A stretch of DNA of 64,000 bases from Devosia ginsengisoli (GTDB taxonomy: Bacteria; Pseudomonadota; Alphaproteobacteria; Rhizobiales; Devosiaceae): positions 1,984,001 through 2,048,000 of the forward strand of contig NZ_CP042304.1 of NCBI RefSeq assembly GCF_007859655.1. The letters run 5' to 3'. Position numbers and translations under genes: made by a program. Of the stretch, positions 16,010 to 24,648 are shown one piece after another. Positions within the stretch are counted from its first letter, which is position 1. Every line of letters begins with the position of its first letter. The notes beneath the pieces are model-generated. The model had not been told where the DNA came from. It worked only from the letters and a program-made list of their open reading frames with translations, and made no database searches.

Positions 16010-17020
16010 ATGAGAAACGCACTCTACGCCAGTGCCGCCGTGCTCGCGCTTGCCGCCTTCGGCACGCCGGCTGCCTTCGCCCAGTCGCGCGACACCATCC
16101 AGGTTGCCGGCTCCTCGACCGTCCTGCCCTTCGCCTCGATCGTGGCCGAGGAATTCGGCGCCGTCTTCCCCGAATTCAAGACCCCCGTCGTCGGTTCGGG
16201 CGGCACGGGTGGCGGCTTCAGCCAGTTCTGCGCCGGCGTCGGCGACAACACCATCGACATCGCCAATGCCTCCCGCCCGATCAAGGACGGCGAGCGCGAA
16301 GCCTGCACCACCGCCGGCGTCACCGATATCCGTGAAATCCAGTTCGGCTATGACGGCATCGTCTTCGCCTCGGCCGCTTCGGGCCCCGATTTCGCCCTGA
16401 CCCCGATCCAGGTCTACAAGGCCATTGCCGCCAACGTCGTTGTCGATGGCGCCCTGGTTCCGAACCCCTATAAGAGCTGGGCCGAGGTTGACGCCTCCCT
16501 GCCCGACCAGCCGATCGCGCTGGCCGTTCCGGCCTCCAACCACGGCACCCGTGAAGTCTTCCAGGAACGCGTCGTGACCGCCGGTTGCGAAGAAGCCGGC
16601 CTGCCCGAAGGCGCTCCGGAAGATGCCTGCACCGCCTTCCGTCAGGACGTGGTGGTCGAGATTTCGGGCGACTACACCGAAACCCTGGCGCGCCTGAACT
16701 CCGATCCCAACACGGTCGGCGTGTTCGGCCTCTCCTTCTACGAGCAGAACACCGACACCCTCAAGGTCGCGACCGTCAATGGCGTCGTCCCCTCCAAGGA
16801 ATCGGTCGTTGCCGGTGAATACCCGGTCAGTCGTCCGCTGTTCTTCTACGTCAAGGGCCAGCATATCGGCACCATCCCCGGCATCGAGGAATATGTTCAG
16901 TTCTTCCTCTCCGAGCAGATGGCTGGCGACGGTGGCGTCCTCGAAGCTGCCGGTCTGATCCCGCAGACCGCCGAAAAGACCGCTGAAGTTCTCGCCGCTT
17001 TCGAAGCCGGCGCTCAGTAA
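16010..17020 (+). CDS. pstS: Phosphate ABC transporter substrate-binding protein
   Basis: 336 residues with a clear Sec signal peptide (about 1-24, ending AAFAQ). The mature N-terminus IQVAGSSTVLPFA and the GSGGTGGGFSQFC segment are the phosphate-binding loops of the PstS family. It captures phosphate in the periplasm for PstCA. I chose the ATG at 16010, which has AAAGGGAA upstream, over an in-frame ATG at 15860. The gene is first in a Pho-box-driven run with pstC, pstA, pstB, phoU and phoB. Confidence 0.95.
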   Translation: MRNALYASAAVLALAAFGTPAAFAQSRDTIQVAGSSTVLPFASIVAEEFGAVFPEFKTPVVGSGGTGGGFSQFCAGVGDNTIDIANASRPIKDGEREACTTAGVTDIREIQFGYDGIVFASAASGPDFALTPIQVYKAIAANVVVDGALVPNPYKSWAEVDASLPDQPIALAVPASNHGTREVFQERVVTAGCEEAGLPEGAPEDACTAFRQDVVVEISGDYTETLARLNSDPNTVGVFGLSFYEQNTDTLKVATVNGVVPSKESVVAGEYPVSRPLFFYVKGQHIGTIPGIEEYVQFFLSEQMAGDGGVLEAAGLIPQTAEKTAEVLAAFEAGAQ

Positions 17021-17081
17021 ATCGACCCTGGGCCGCGCCACCAAGGCGCGGCCCGCTTCATTCCGTCCGGGGAGCCGTCCC

Positions 17082-18458
17082 ATGAATGCCTTGATCGTCG
17101 CCGGCCTGCTGCTGGTCCTGCTGGGCCTTGCCTACCAGTCCGGCTGGTCCCGTAGCCGGGGCCTCGTCACCGCAGATGGCGTCAAGATCCATTCCCGCCC
17201 GCAATATCACGGCTCCTTCGTGGCCATCTGGGCCATGGTGCCCACCCTCGTCATTCTCGGCCTCTGGGCCTGGTTCGGCGGCGGCATCACCCGCGACTAC
17301 ACCGTTTCGCTGATCCCCACCGACATCATGATGTCGCTCGATCAGGTCGGCCTCAATGCCGCCATCGCCCGCATCGGCGCCCTGGCCTCCGGCTACGGCG
17401 TCACCGGGGAAAGCCCGGCCTGGGAACAGGCGGCCGGCGATGCCCTGCGCTCCTTCCAGATGCTGACCTTTGTCGGCGTGCTGGTCCTGGCCCTGGTGGC
17501 CGGTGGCGCCGCTCTCGTCTATGCCCGCAGCCGCATCGATGCCCGCCTGCGGGCCCGCAACGCCGTCGAGCGCGTCATCAATCTCGCACTGCTCGCCTGC
17601 TCCGCCGTTGCCATCCTGACCACTGTCGGCATCGTCGCCTCCCTGGTCACCGAAGCCTTCCGCTTCTTCACCTTCATCCACCCGTTCGATTTCTTCTTCG
17701 GCACGGTGTGGAACCCCAACAATGCCGGCTCGGCCGGCAATTGGGGCAGCTATGGCCTGCTGCCGCTGCTGTCGGGCACGCTGATGATCACGGCCATCGC
17801 CATGCTGGTGGCCGTGCCCGTCGGCCTCATGGCCGCGATCTATCTCAGCCAGTATGCCCCGGCCCAGTTGCGCGCCGTCGCCAAGCCGATGATCGAAATC
17901 CTCGCCGGCATCCCCACCATCGTCTTCGGCTTCTTCGCTTTGGTCACGGTCGGCCCCTTCCTGCGCGATCTCGGCAATCTGATCGGCCTCTCCATCAATG
18001 CCACCAGCGCCCTGACCGCCGGCATCGTCATGGGCATCATGATCATCCCCTTCGTGTCGTCCCTGTCCGACGACATTCTCAACCAGGTCCCCCGCACCCT
18101 GCGTGATGGCGCCTATGGCCTGGGCGCCACCCAGTCCGAAACCATCCGCAACGTGCTGCTGCCCGCGGCCCTGCCCGGCATTGTCGGCGCCTTCCTGCTC
18201 GCCGTCAGCCGCGCCATCGGCGAAACCATGATCGTGGTGCTGGCCGCCGGCAATGCCCCGGTCCTGCGCGGCAATCCCTTCGAGCCGGTCGCCACCATCA
18301 CCGTCTCCATCGTCAACCAGCTCACCGGCGACACCGATTTCACCGGGCCGCAATCGCTGGTCGGCTTCGCGCTGGGCCTCACGCTCTTCGTCATCACGCT
18401 CGGCCTCAATATCGTCGCCCTCTACATCGTCCGCCGCTTCCGGGAGCAGTACGAATAA
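17082..18458 (+). CDS. pstC: Phosphate ABC transporter permease PstC, long form
   Basis: 458 residues, well above the roughly 320 of the E. coli protein. The extra length is an N-terminal part with additional membrane segments (about 1-180). The C-terminal half (about 220-450) is the usual six-helix permease domain with the EAA-loop region YGLGATQSETIRNVLLPAAL. It forms the phosphate channel with PstA. GGGGAG precedes the ATG, and its stop lies 2 bases before pstA. Confidence 0.94.
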   Translation: MNALIVAGLLLVLLGLAYQSGWSRSRGLVTADGVKIHSRPQYHGSFVAIWAMVPTLVILGLWAWFGGGITRDYTVSLIPTDIMMSLDQVGLNAAIARIGALASGYGVTGESPAWEQAAGDALRSFQMLTFVGVLVLALVAGGAALVYARSRIDARLRARNAVERVINLALLACSAVAILTTVGIVASLVTEAFRFFTFIHPFDFFFGTVWNPNNAGSAGNWGSYGLLPLLSGTLMITAIAMLVAVPVGLMAAIYLSQYAPAQLRAVAKPMIEILAGIPTIVFGFFALVTVGPFLRDLGNLIGLSINATSALTAGIVMGIMIIPFVSSLSDDILNQVPRTLRDGAYGLGATQSETIRNVLLPAALPGIVGAFLLAVSRAIGETMIVVLAAGNAPVLRGNPFEPVATITVSIVNQLTGDTDFTGPQSLVGFALGLTLFVITLGLNIVALYIVRRFREQYE

Positions 18459-18460
18459 TC

Positions 18461-19825
18461 ATGACCGATACGCTCTCCACCACCCGCCAGGCCTCCCTCG
18501 AACGCACGCAGCGCATCCGCGCCGGCCTGCGCCGCCGCCACCTCGGCGAAACCATCTTCCGCGGCCTCGGCCTCGCCGCCATCGTGCTGGCTCTGGGCTT
18601 TGTCGCCCTGCTCTTCGTCGATGTGGTGCGCAAGGGTGTCCCCGCCTTCACCCAGTCCAACCTGCATCTTGCGGTCAATTTCGACCCCGAAGTGGTCAAG
18701 GTCGATCCAGCCCCGGTTCGCGACGCCTTCGCCTCCCAGGCCGAATACACCGCCGCCAGCCTCAAATGGCAGCGCGACGTCGCCTTGCTGAACTGGAACA
18801 AGGTGGTCGAAGCCTCGCTTCGGGCCGCCGCGCCCGCCGATTTCGAGATCGACAGCCGCCAGATCCTCTCCATCGCCGAAACCGACGCCCGCCACGATAT
18901 CCGTGAAATGTTCGTCGCCGACCCGTCCCTGCTCGGCCAGACCGTCGAGGTCGACGTACTCGCCTCGGCCAATGCCGCCAACTGGATCAAGGGCAATATC
19001 GACCGCTCGCTCGGCGATGCCCAGCAGCAGCTTTCGGCCCCGGCCCGCGCCCTCATCGATCAATTCGTCGACAACGGCACCATCTCCAACGGCTTCGCCT
19101 GGTCCATCTTCACCAATGTCGACAGCCGCGCTGCCCCCGCTTCGGCAGGCCTGCTCGGCGCCTTTGTCGGCACTATCTGGATGATGCTGATCGTTATCAT
19201 CCTCGCCGTGCCGATCGGCGTGGCCGCGGCCGTCTATCTCGAGGAATTCGCACCCCGCTCGCGCTGGACCGATCTCATCGAGGTCAATATCAACAATCTC
19301 GCCGCCGTGCCCTCCATCGTCTTCGGCCTGCTCGGCGCCGCCGTCTTCATCAACTACATGCACCTGCCCATTTCCGCCCCCATCGTCGGCGGCCTGGTGC
19401 TGACCCTGATGACCCTGCCCACCATCATCATCGCTACCCGCGGTGCCTTGCAGGGCGTTTCCCCCGCTCTCCGCCAGGCCGCGCTGGGCATGGGCGCCTC
19501 GCGCACCCAGATGGTGTTCCACCACGTCCTGCCGGTAACCTTCCCCTCCATCCTCACCGCCACGATCATTGGCGTGGCGCAGGCCCTGGGCGAAACCGCG
19601 CCGCTGCTGCTCATCGGCATGAAGGCCTTCGTCGCCTCGGTCCCCCTGACCCCGCTCGATCAGGCCACCGCTTTGCCCGTCCAGATCTATCTCTGGCAGG
19701 GCAATGAAAACCGCAATTTCTTCGAACCGCGCACCGCCGCCGCCATCATGGTCCTGCTTGCTGTGATGATCCTGCTCAACGGCGTCGCCATCTACCTGCG
19801 CTCGCGCCTCGAAAAGCGCGCCTAG
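18461..19825 (+). CDS. pstA: Phosphate ABC transporter permease PstA, long form
   Basis: 454 residues; the family core is about 290. The N-terminal extension (about 1-215) has one membrane helix and a large periplasmic region (DUF3333-like in position). The permease core follows (about 225-450), with an EAA-type loop (LGMGASRTQMVFHHVLP). It starts 2 bases after the pstC stop, so translation is probably coupled. It is the partner of PstC in phosphate import. Confidence 0.94.
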   Translation: MTDTLSTTRQASLERTQRIRAGLRRRHLGETIFRGLGLAAIVLALGFVALLFVDVVRKGVPAFTQSNLHLAVNFDPEVVKVDPAPVRDAFASQAEYTAASLKWQRDVALLNWNKVVEASLRAAAPADFEIDSRQILSIAETDARHDIREMFVADPSLLGQTVEVDVLASANAANWIKGNIDRSLGDAQQQLSAPARALIDQFVDNGTISNGFAWSIFTNVDSRAAPASAGLLGAFVGTIWMMLIVIILAVPIGVAAAVYLEEFAPRSRWTDLIEVNINNLAAVPSIVFGLLGAAVFINYMHLPISAPIVGGLVLTLMTLPTIIIATRGALQGVSPALRQAALGMGASRTQMVFHHVLPVTFPSILTATIIGVAQALGETAPLLLIGMKAFVASVPLTPLDQATALPVQIYLWQGNENRNFFEPRTAAAIMVLLAVMILLNGVAIYLRSRLEKRA

Positions 19826-19837
19826 CGAACGACAAGG

Positions 19838-20683
19838 ATGAGTCAAATGGATATGGTCGCCGGCAAGGTTAAGATGACCCAGCAATCAGTGAAATCAGCC
19901 ATGAACCCGACCGACATGCTCGAACGCCCGATCCGGCTTACCGCCCGCGACGTCACCGTCCACTACGGCGCCAAGCAGGCCTTGCACGGCATTTCGATCG
20001 ACATTCCCGACCGCGCCGTCACCTCCTTCATCGGACCTTCGGGCTGCGGCAAATCCACCTTCCTGCGCTGCATCAACCGCATGAACGACACGATCGAGGG
20101 CGCCAAGGTCGGCGGCACGATCAAGCTCGACGGCGAGGATATCTACGATCCCTCCCTCGACGTAGTCGAGCTGCGCGCCCGCATCGGCATGGTGTTCCAG
20201 AAGCCCAATCCCTTCCCCAAGTCGATCTATGAAAACGTCGCCTATGGCCCTCGCATCCACGGCCTGGCCCGCAACAAGGCCGACATGGACGAGATCGTCG
20301 TCTCCTCGCTGCGCAAGGCGGGCCTCTTCGAGGAGGTCAAGGATCGCCTCAACGAGCCCGGCACGGGCCTCTCCGGCGGCCAGCAGCAGCGCCTCTGCAT
20401 CGCCCGCGCCATTGCCGTCGGCCCCGAAGTCATCCTGATGGACGAGCCCTGCTCGGCGCTGGACCCCATCGCCACCGCCATCATCGAGGAACTGATCGAT
20501 GAGTTGCGCGAGAACTACACCATCGTCATCGTCACCCACTCGATGCAGCAGGCCGCCCGCGTTTCGCAGAAAACGGCCTTCTTCCACCTGGGCAACCTGA
20601 TCGAGGAAGGCGTCACCGAAGACATCTTCACCAACCCGGTCAACAAGCAGACCCAGGACTATATCATGGGCCGCATCGGCTGA
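19838..20683 (+). CDS. pstB: Phosphate ABC transporter ATP-binding protein
   Basis: 281 residues from the ATG at 19838. An in-frame ATG at 19847 has better spacing from the AAGGA at about 19834 and could be the true start. Walker A is GPSGCGKST, the signature is LSGGQQQR and Walker B is [13 protein letters not shown]. The very typical PstB segments [10 protein letters not shown] and FQKPNPFP are present. It energises phosphate uptake. Confidence 0.96.
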   Translation: MSQMDMVAGKVKMTQQSVKSAMNPTDMLERPIRLTARDVTVHYGAKQALHGISIDIPDRAVTSFIGPSGCGKSTFLRCINRMNDTIEGAKVGGTIKLDGEDIYDPSLDVVELRARIGMVFQKPNPFPKSIYENVAYGPRIHGLARNKADMDEIVVSSLRKAGLFEEVKDRLNEPGTGLSGGQQQRLCIARAIAVGPEVILMDEPCSALDPIATAIIEELIDELRENYTIVIVTHSMQQAARVSQKTAFFHLGNLIEEGVTEDIFTNPVNKQTQDYIMGRIG

Positions 20684-20712
20684 TCCGCCTGCGGTTTGAA
20701 GAGGATTTCACC

Positions 20713-21420
20713 ATGCCCACCGGCACCGAACACATCGTTACCGCCTATTCCGACGAGCTGACCGGCCTTGCCCAGTTGATTGCCGAAATGGGTGGCCAGG
20801 TCGAAGTCGCCATCGAAAACGGCACCAAGGCCCTGCTCAAGCTTGACCGCGAACTGGCCGATCTCACCATCATCGCCGACCAGCGCATCGACGACATGCA
20901 GCGCCGCATCGACGACATGGCCGTCTCCATGATCGCCCGCCGCCAGCCAATGGCCTCCGACCTGCGCGCCATCATCACCTCCATCCACGTCGCCTCCGAT
21001 CTCGAGCGCGTCGGCGACATGGCCAAGCAACTGGCCCGCCGCTCGCTCAAGCTCGAAGGCATGAACCTGCAGCCCACCTTCTATAACGGCGTCAAGAACA
21101 TGACGGCCCTGGTACTGCGCCAGATCAAGGAAGCGCTGGACGCCTATTCCAACCGCGATTCCGCCCGCGCCATCGAAGTCTGCAATCGCGATGACGAAGT
21201 CGATGCCATGCATACCTCGCTGTTCCGCGAACTGCTCACCTACATGATGGAAGACCCGCGCAACATCACGCCCTGCACCCATCTGCTGTTCTGCGCCAAG
21301 AACCTCGAACGCATCGGCGACCACGCCACCAACATCGCCGAGCGCGCCTACTACCTGCAGACCGGCAAGCAACTCACCGCCGACGTCCAGGAACTCCAGC
21401 GCACCCAGATCAAGGCCTGA
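20713..21420 (+). CDS. phoU: Phosphate signalling protein PhoU
   Basis: 235 residues with two homologous three-helix PhoU halves; metal-binding E/D repeats are visible in SDLERVGDMAKQLARRS and KNLERIGDHATNIAERA. It links Pst transport state to PhoR/PhoB signalling and prevents toxic phosphate uptake. AGAGGA lies upstream of the ATG. The usual order pstB-phoU-phoB is kept. Confidence 0.96.
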   Translation: MPTGTEHIVTAYSDELTGLAQLIAEMGGQVEVAIENGTKALLKLDRELADLTIIADQRIDDMQRRIDDMAVSMIARRQPMASDLRAIITSIHVASDLERVGDMAKQLARRSLKLEGMNLQPTFYNGVKNMTALVLRQIKEALDAYSNRDSARAIEVCNRDDEVDAMHTSLFRELLTYMMEDPRNITPCTHLLFCAKNLERIGDHATNIAERAYYLQTGKQLTADVQELQRTQIKA

Positions 21421-21444
21421 TCTGAGCCACACCCACCGCACTGC

Positions 21445-21467
21445 ACCTCCCCCTTGAAGGGGGAGGT
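21445..21467. repeat. REP-like palindrome between phoU and phoB
   Basis: ACCTCCCCCTT and AAGGGGGAGGT form an inverted repeat around a single central base, followed by a GGGAGGGGGTGG tail. The same type of element occurs at 24458 and 59245. It may separate phoU and phoB transcript levels. Confidence 0.55.
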
Positions 21468-21531
21468 TGGGAGGGGGTGGGGCCAAGAGCACCGCAGCCC
21501 GGTGCTGAACATCAACGTGGGAGCCACCCCC

Positions 21532-22233
21532 ATGCCTGCCACCATTCTCGTGGTCGAAGACGAAGGCGATATCGCCATCCTGCTGCGCTACAATCTCGAA
21601 GCCGAGGGCTTCCGCGTCGTCACCGCCGAATCCGGCGACGAGGCCCAGCACGCCATCCAGGAAAAGCTGCCCGACCTGATCCTGCTCGATTGGATGCTGC
21701 CCGAAATTTCCGGCATCGAACTCTGCCGGCGCCTCCGCGCCCGCGAGGAAACCGCCCGCGTGCCGATCATCATGCTCACCGCCCGCGGCGAGGAAGAAGA
21801 GCGCGTCCGGGGCCTCGCCACCGGCGCCGACGACTATGTCGTCAAACCCTTCTCGGTCCCCGAACTGGTCGCCCGCATCCACGCTCTGCTGCGCCGCGCC
21901 AATCCCAACCTCGTCACCGCCGCCCTCAAGGTCGGCGACCTCGAGCTCGACCGCACCACCCACCGCGTGCGCCGCGCCAACCGCGACGTGCATCTCGGCC
22001 CCACCGAATACCGCCTGCTCGAATACCTGATGCGCCATCCCGGCCGCGTCTATTCCCGCGAGCAACTGCTCGATGGCGTCTGGGGCAATGACGTCTATGT
22101 CGACGAGCGCACCGTCGACGTCCATATCGGCCGCCTCCGCCGCGCCATCAACCGCGGCCGCGAAACCGACCCCATCCGCACCGTCCGCGGCGCGGGATAT
22201 GCGTTTGACGAGCGTTTCGCGCAAGTCGCCTGA
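21532..22233 (+). CDS. phoB: Phosphate regulon response regulator
   Basis: 233 residues. The OmpR-type receiver has phospho-acceptor D53 (LILLDWMLPEISG) and a conserved lysine (VVKPFSVPEL). The C-terminal winged helix contains the PhoB-like GVWGNDVYVDERTVDVHI. It follows phoU, with a REP palindrome in the 111-base gap. I chose the ATG at 21532 (GGGAG upstream) over an open frame extending back into the repeat. No phoR kinase gene is next to it. Confidence 0.95.
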   Translation: MPATILVVEDEGDIAILLRYNLEAEGFRVVTAESGDEAQHAIQEKLPDLILLDWMLPEISGIELCRRLRAREETARVPIIMLTARGEEEERVRGLATGADDYVVKPFSVPELVARIHALLRRANPNLVTAALKVGDLELDRTTHRVRRANRDVHLGPTEYRLLEYLMRHPGRVYSREQLLDGVWGNDVYVDERTVDVHIGRLRRAINRGRETDPIRTVRGAGYAFDERFAQVA

Positions 22234-22260
22234 GTACCACGAAAGCAGCCACACCCACGG

Positions 22261-22303
22261 TGTCACCCCGGCCTTGAGCCGGGGCCCATCCCGAAATCTT
22301 TCA
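22261..22303. repeat. REP module A, copy 1
   Basis: A CCCCGGC...GCCGGGG palindrome followed by CCCATCCCGAAATC. Nearly the same 43-base sequence is present in inverse orientation at 49578-49621. Confidence 0.6.
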
Positions 22304-22384
22304 GCGCTCTGCGATGGTGGAAATCTCTCAAGATGGATCCCCGCTTTCGCGGAGGAGTCTTTACTTGAATCGCTAAGGCTTGGG

Positions 22385-22538
22385 GCGTTTCCCTTCTCCC
22401 CTTGTGGGAGAAGGTGCCCGAAGGGCGGATGAGGGGGCTTTGAGTCATCAACGCCCCTGGAAGCATGGGATGGCGCAGCCCCCTCACCCGGAAATCCGCT
22501 GAACGCGGATTTCCACCCTCTCCCACGAGGGGAGAGGG
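22385..22538. repeat. Composite palindromic repeat, copy 1
   Basis: About 154 bases with two hairpin ends (CCTTCTCCCC...GGGAGAAGG and CCCTCTCCC...GGGAGAGGG) and an internal GAAATCCGC/GCGGATTTC palindrome. The reverse complement of 49364-49516 matches it along most of its length, diverging mainly in a short middle segment (22432-22456). Confidence 0.7.
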
Positions 22539-22576
22539 TAGGCGGCCTCATGCGTTCGTCGGTTATCTAAGTCTCC

Positions 22577-24202
22577 CTAAACCTCCGGCCCTTCCCTTAG
22601 CGGCGTATCATCCCGCAGCGGCACGGTCTGCCGCTCGATCATCCGTCGCACTTTCGGCAGTCCCTCACCCCGATGCAGCGCCCGGATCAGTTCGGTATTT
22701 TCCGAATCCGCCTTGGTCCGCCGCAGATTGTGCCGCAGGTAATCGATCCAGGTCGGCACATGGTAGGATTCGGTCCAGGTCTCCGGATGCTCCAGGTCGC
22801 GCAGCAGCGCCCATTGCCGCGCCCCGTCCCGAATGCGGATTTGCCGCCGCTCGGCCATCAGCGCCAGGAATTGCGGAATGTCCTCCTGGGCGATCACATA
22901 GTCGATCATCGCCAGGATCGGCCCGCTGCGCGGCCGCAGGTCCAGCCTGAGGATCGGCTCGTTGAACGTACCGAGCGGGTTGAGGTCGCGCGCATTGAAC
23001 TGTGGCAGCGGCAGCCGGAAGCCCACCAGCGCACAGACCAGCAATACCCATCCGGCCAGCGTCAGCGCCCAGCCTGGCCCCACCGCATCGGCCGAAAGAC
23101 CCCAGATCCAGCTGCCCGCCGCCATGCCGCCAAAGGTTGCCGTCTGATAGAGCGAGAGCGCCCGCCCCACCACCCAGCGCGGCGATGACAGCTGGATCGA
23201 CACATTGAACAGCGACAGCGACAGCACCCAGCAGGCCCCGGCCGGTAGCAGCGCGAAATGGCTCAGCACCGGGTCGCGGCTGAACCCCACCAGGGCGCAG
23301 CTCACCGCAAAGCCCACACAGGCCAGCCGCACGATCACTTCATTGCTGTAGCGCTCGCGCACCTGCCCGTTGAGGAAGGCGCCCCCGATCGCACCCAGCC
23401 CGAAACAGCCCAGCAGCGTGCCATAGACCAGCGCCCCGCCGCCCACATATTCGCTCGCCACCGACGGCAGCAGCGCCAGCACGGAAATCGCCCCGAACCC
23501 GAACAGGAACGCGCGCAGCAACACCGTCATCAGGTTGGGCGACAGCGACACATAGCGGATGCCGGCCCACATGGCGCTGCCGAAATTTTCGCGCGGCAGC
23601 CGGTTTGCCGGCCGCTCCGGTTTCCACCGCCCCAGCGCGACGATCAGCGGCACATAGGATATCGCATTGACCGTAAAGGCCGCCCCGGCCCCGGCCAGCG
23701 CCACGATCAGCCCGCCCACCGCCGGGCCGACGCTGCGCATCATGTTGAAGCCCATCGAATTGAGCGTCACCGCGCCGGCCAGTTCCTGCCGCGGCACGAT
23801 ATCGCCCATCGAGGCCTGCCATGATGGATTGAACAAAGCCGTGCCGCAGCCGATCAGGAAGGTGAAACCCAGCAGCAGCCACGGGCTGAGCATGCCGAGA
23901 AAAGCCAGCACAGCCAGCGCCACCGACACCACCATCATCCCGCCCTGCGCGATCAGCATGATGGTGCGCCGGTCGAAATTGTCGGCCAGGGCGCCCGAGG
24001 CCAGCGAGAACACCATGATCGGCAGTGTGGTCGACGCCTGCACCAGCGCGATCATGTTGTGCGAGTCCGTCAGCGTGGTCATCATCCAGCCGGCGCCCAC
24101 CGACTGCACCAGCCCGCCCAGGTTGGACACCAGCGTCGCCAGCCACAGCAGCCGGAAGGTTTCATGCCGGAACGGCGCCAACACGGACATTCGCTCAGCC
24201 AT
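22577..24202 (-). CDS. MFS exporter of the transmembrane secretion effector family (MFS_3)
   Basis: 541 residues. The N-terminal part (about 1-410) has twelve predicted membrane helices and MFS loop motifs (GALADNFDRRT). The C-terminal part (about 430-541) is soluble (EDIPQFLALMAERRQIRIRDG, then HVPTWIDYL), as in PF05977 proteins related to the enterobactin exporter EntS. Probable proton-driven exporter of a small molecule; substrate unknown. I chose the ATG at 24202 (GAGAAGG upstream) over a 50-codon longer frame. No siderophore genes are near. Confidence 0.88.
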   Translation of the reverse strand: MAERMSVLAPFRHETFRLLWLATLVSNLGGLVQSVGAGWMMTTLTDSHNMIALVQASTTLPIMVFSLASGALADNFDRRTIMLIAQGGMMVVSVALAVLAFLGMLSPWLLLGFTFLIGCGTALFNPSWQASMGDIVPRQELAGAVTLNSMGFNMMRSVGPAVGGLIVALAGAGAAFTVNAISYVPLIVALGRWKPERPANRLPRENFGSAMWAGIRYVSLSPNLMTVLLRAFLFGFGAISVLALLPSVASEYVGGGALVYGTLLGCFGLGAIGGAFLNGQVRERYSNEVIVRLACVGFAVSCALVGFSRDPVLSHFALLPAGACWVLSLSLFNVSIQLSSPRWVVGRALSLYQTATFGGMAAGSWIWGLSADAVGPGWALTLAGWVLLVCALVGFRLPLPQFNARDLNPLGTFNEPILRLDLRPRSGPILAMIDYVIAQEDIPQFLALMAERRQIRIRDGARQWALLRDLEHPETWTESYHVPTWIDYLRHNLRRTKADSENTELIRALHRGEGLPKVRRMIERQTVPLRDDTPLREGPEV

Positions 24203-24648
24203 AACGCCTTCTCTTGCCTCCAATGTCCGGACTGGCCAAGCCTGCTTCGGCAGGCGCGGCATCGACCGGATCACAATGAGGGAGAATTCTCCGTTGCGCC
24301 AGCCACCAGAAGGCGCGTCAGACGCCAAACAACAGCCCGCGGCTTTCGCCACTTGCTGCGCTCGATGTTAACAGTCCGCTAACCAATTCGCGGTGAATGC
24401 GGTCCGTTTTCGGCACCCCGAAAAAACTTATCCCCGCAAACGGCCTATCGGCTCCTGCCCACCCTCCCCCTTGAGGGGCTTCGCACCGGCCGAAGGCAAG
24501 TTTGCTCCAGTGGAGCAAACCTAGGTAAGAAGGCCATGAGGCCTATGGCCGAATGGCTGGTAGCGTCGCTAGGCCCAAAAGGGCCGTAGCAGAGCTAGGG
24601 AGGGGGTAGCCTTGGGACCACCGATAGCCCCCCCCTCCCCATCATTCC
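24203..24648. other. Intergenic region with palindromic element
   Basis: 446 bases between two minus-strand genes. The part next to the MFS start (24203-24450) should hold its promoter; I could not assign one. The rest is the composite palindrome at 24458-24615. Confidence 0.55.
24458..24615. repeat. Nested palindromic element
   Basis: The outer arms are CACCCTCCCCCTTGAGGGG-like and GGGAGGGGGTAG. Inside are three nested hairpins: GTTTGCTCC/GGAGCAAAC (24500-24520, perfect), GGCCAT/ATGGCC, and GCTAGGCCC-AAAA-GGGCCGTAGC. It shares its arms with the elements at 21445 and 59245. It has no coding potential and could be a non-autonomous mobile palindrome. Confidence 0.55.

Larger units (their letters stand above)
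22234..22576. other. Repeat-filled gap after phoB
   Basis: 343 bases without a gene, almost entirely REP-like modules: one at 22261-22303, a GATCCCCGCTTTCGCGG-type palindrome around 22333-22350 and the composite at 22385-22538. The flanking genes converge here. Confidence 0.7.
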
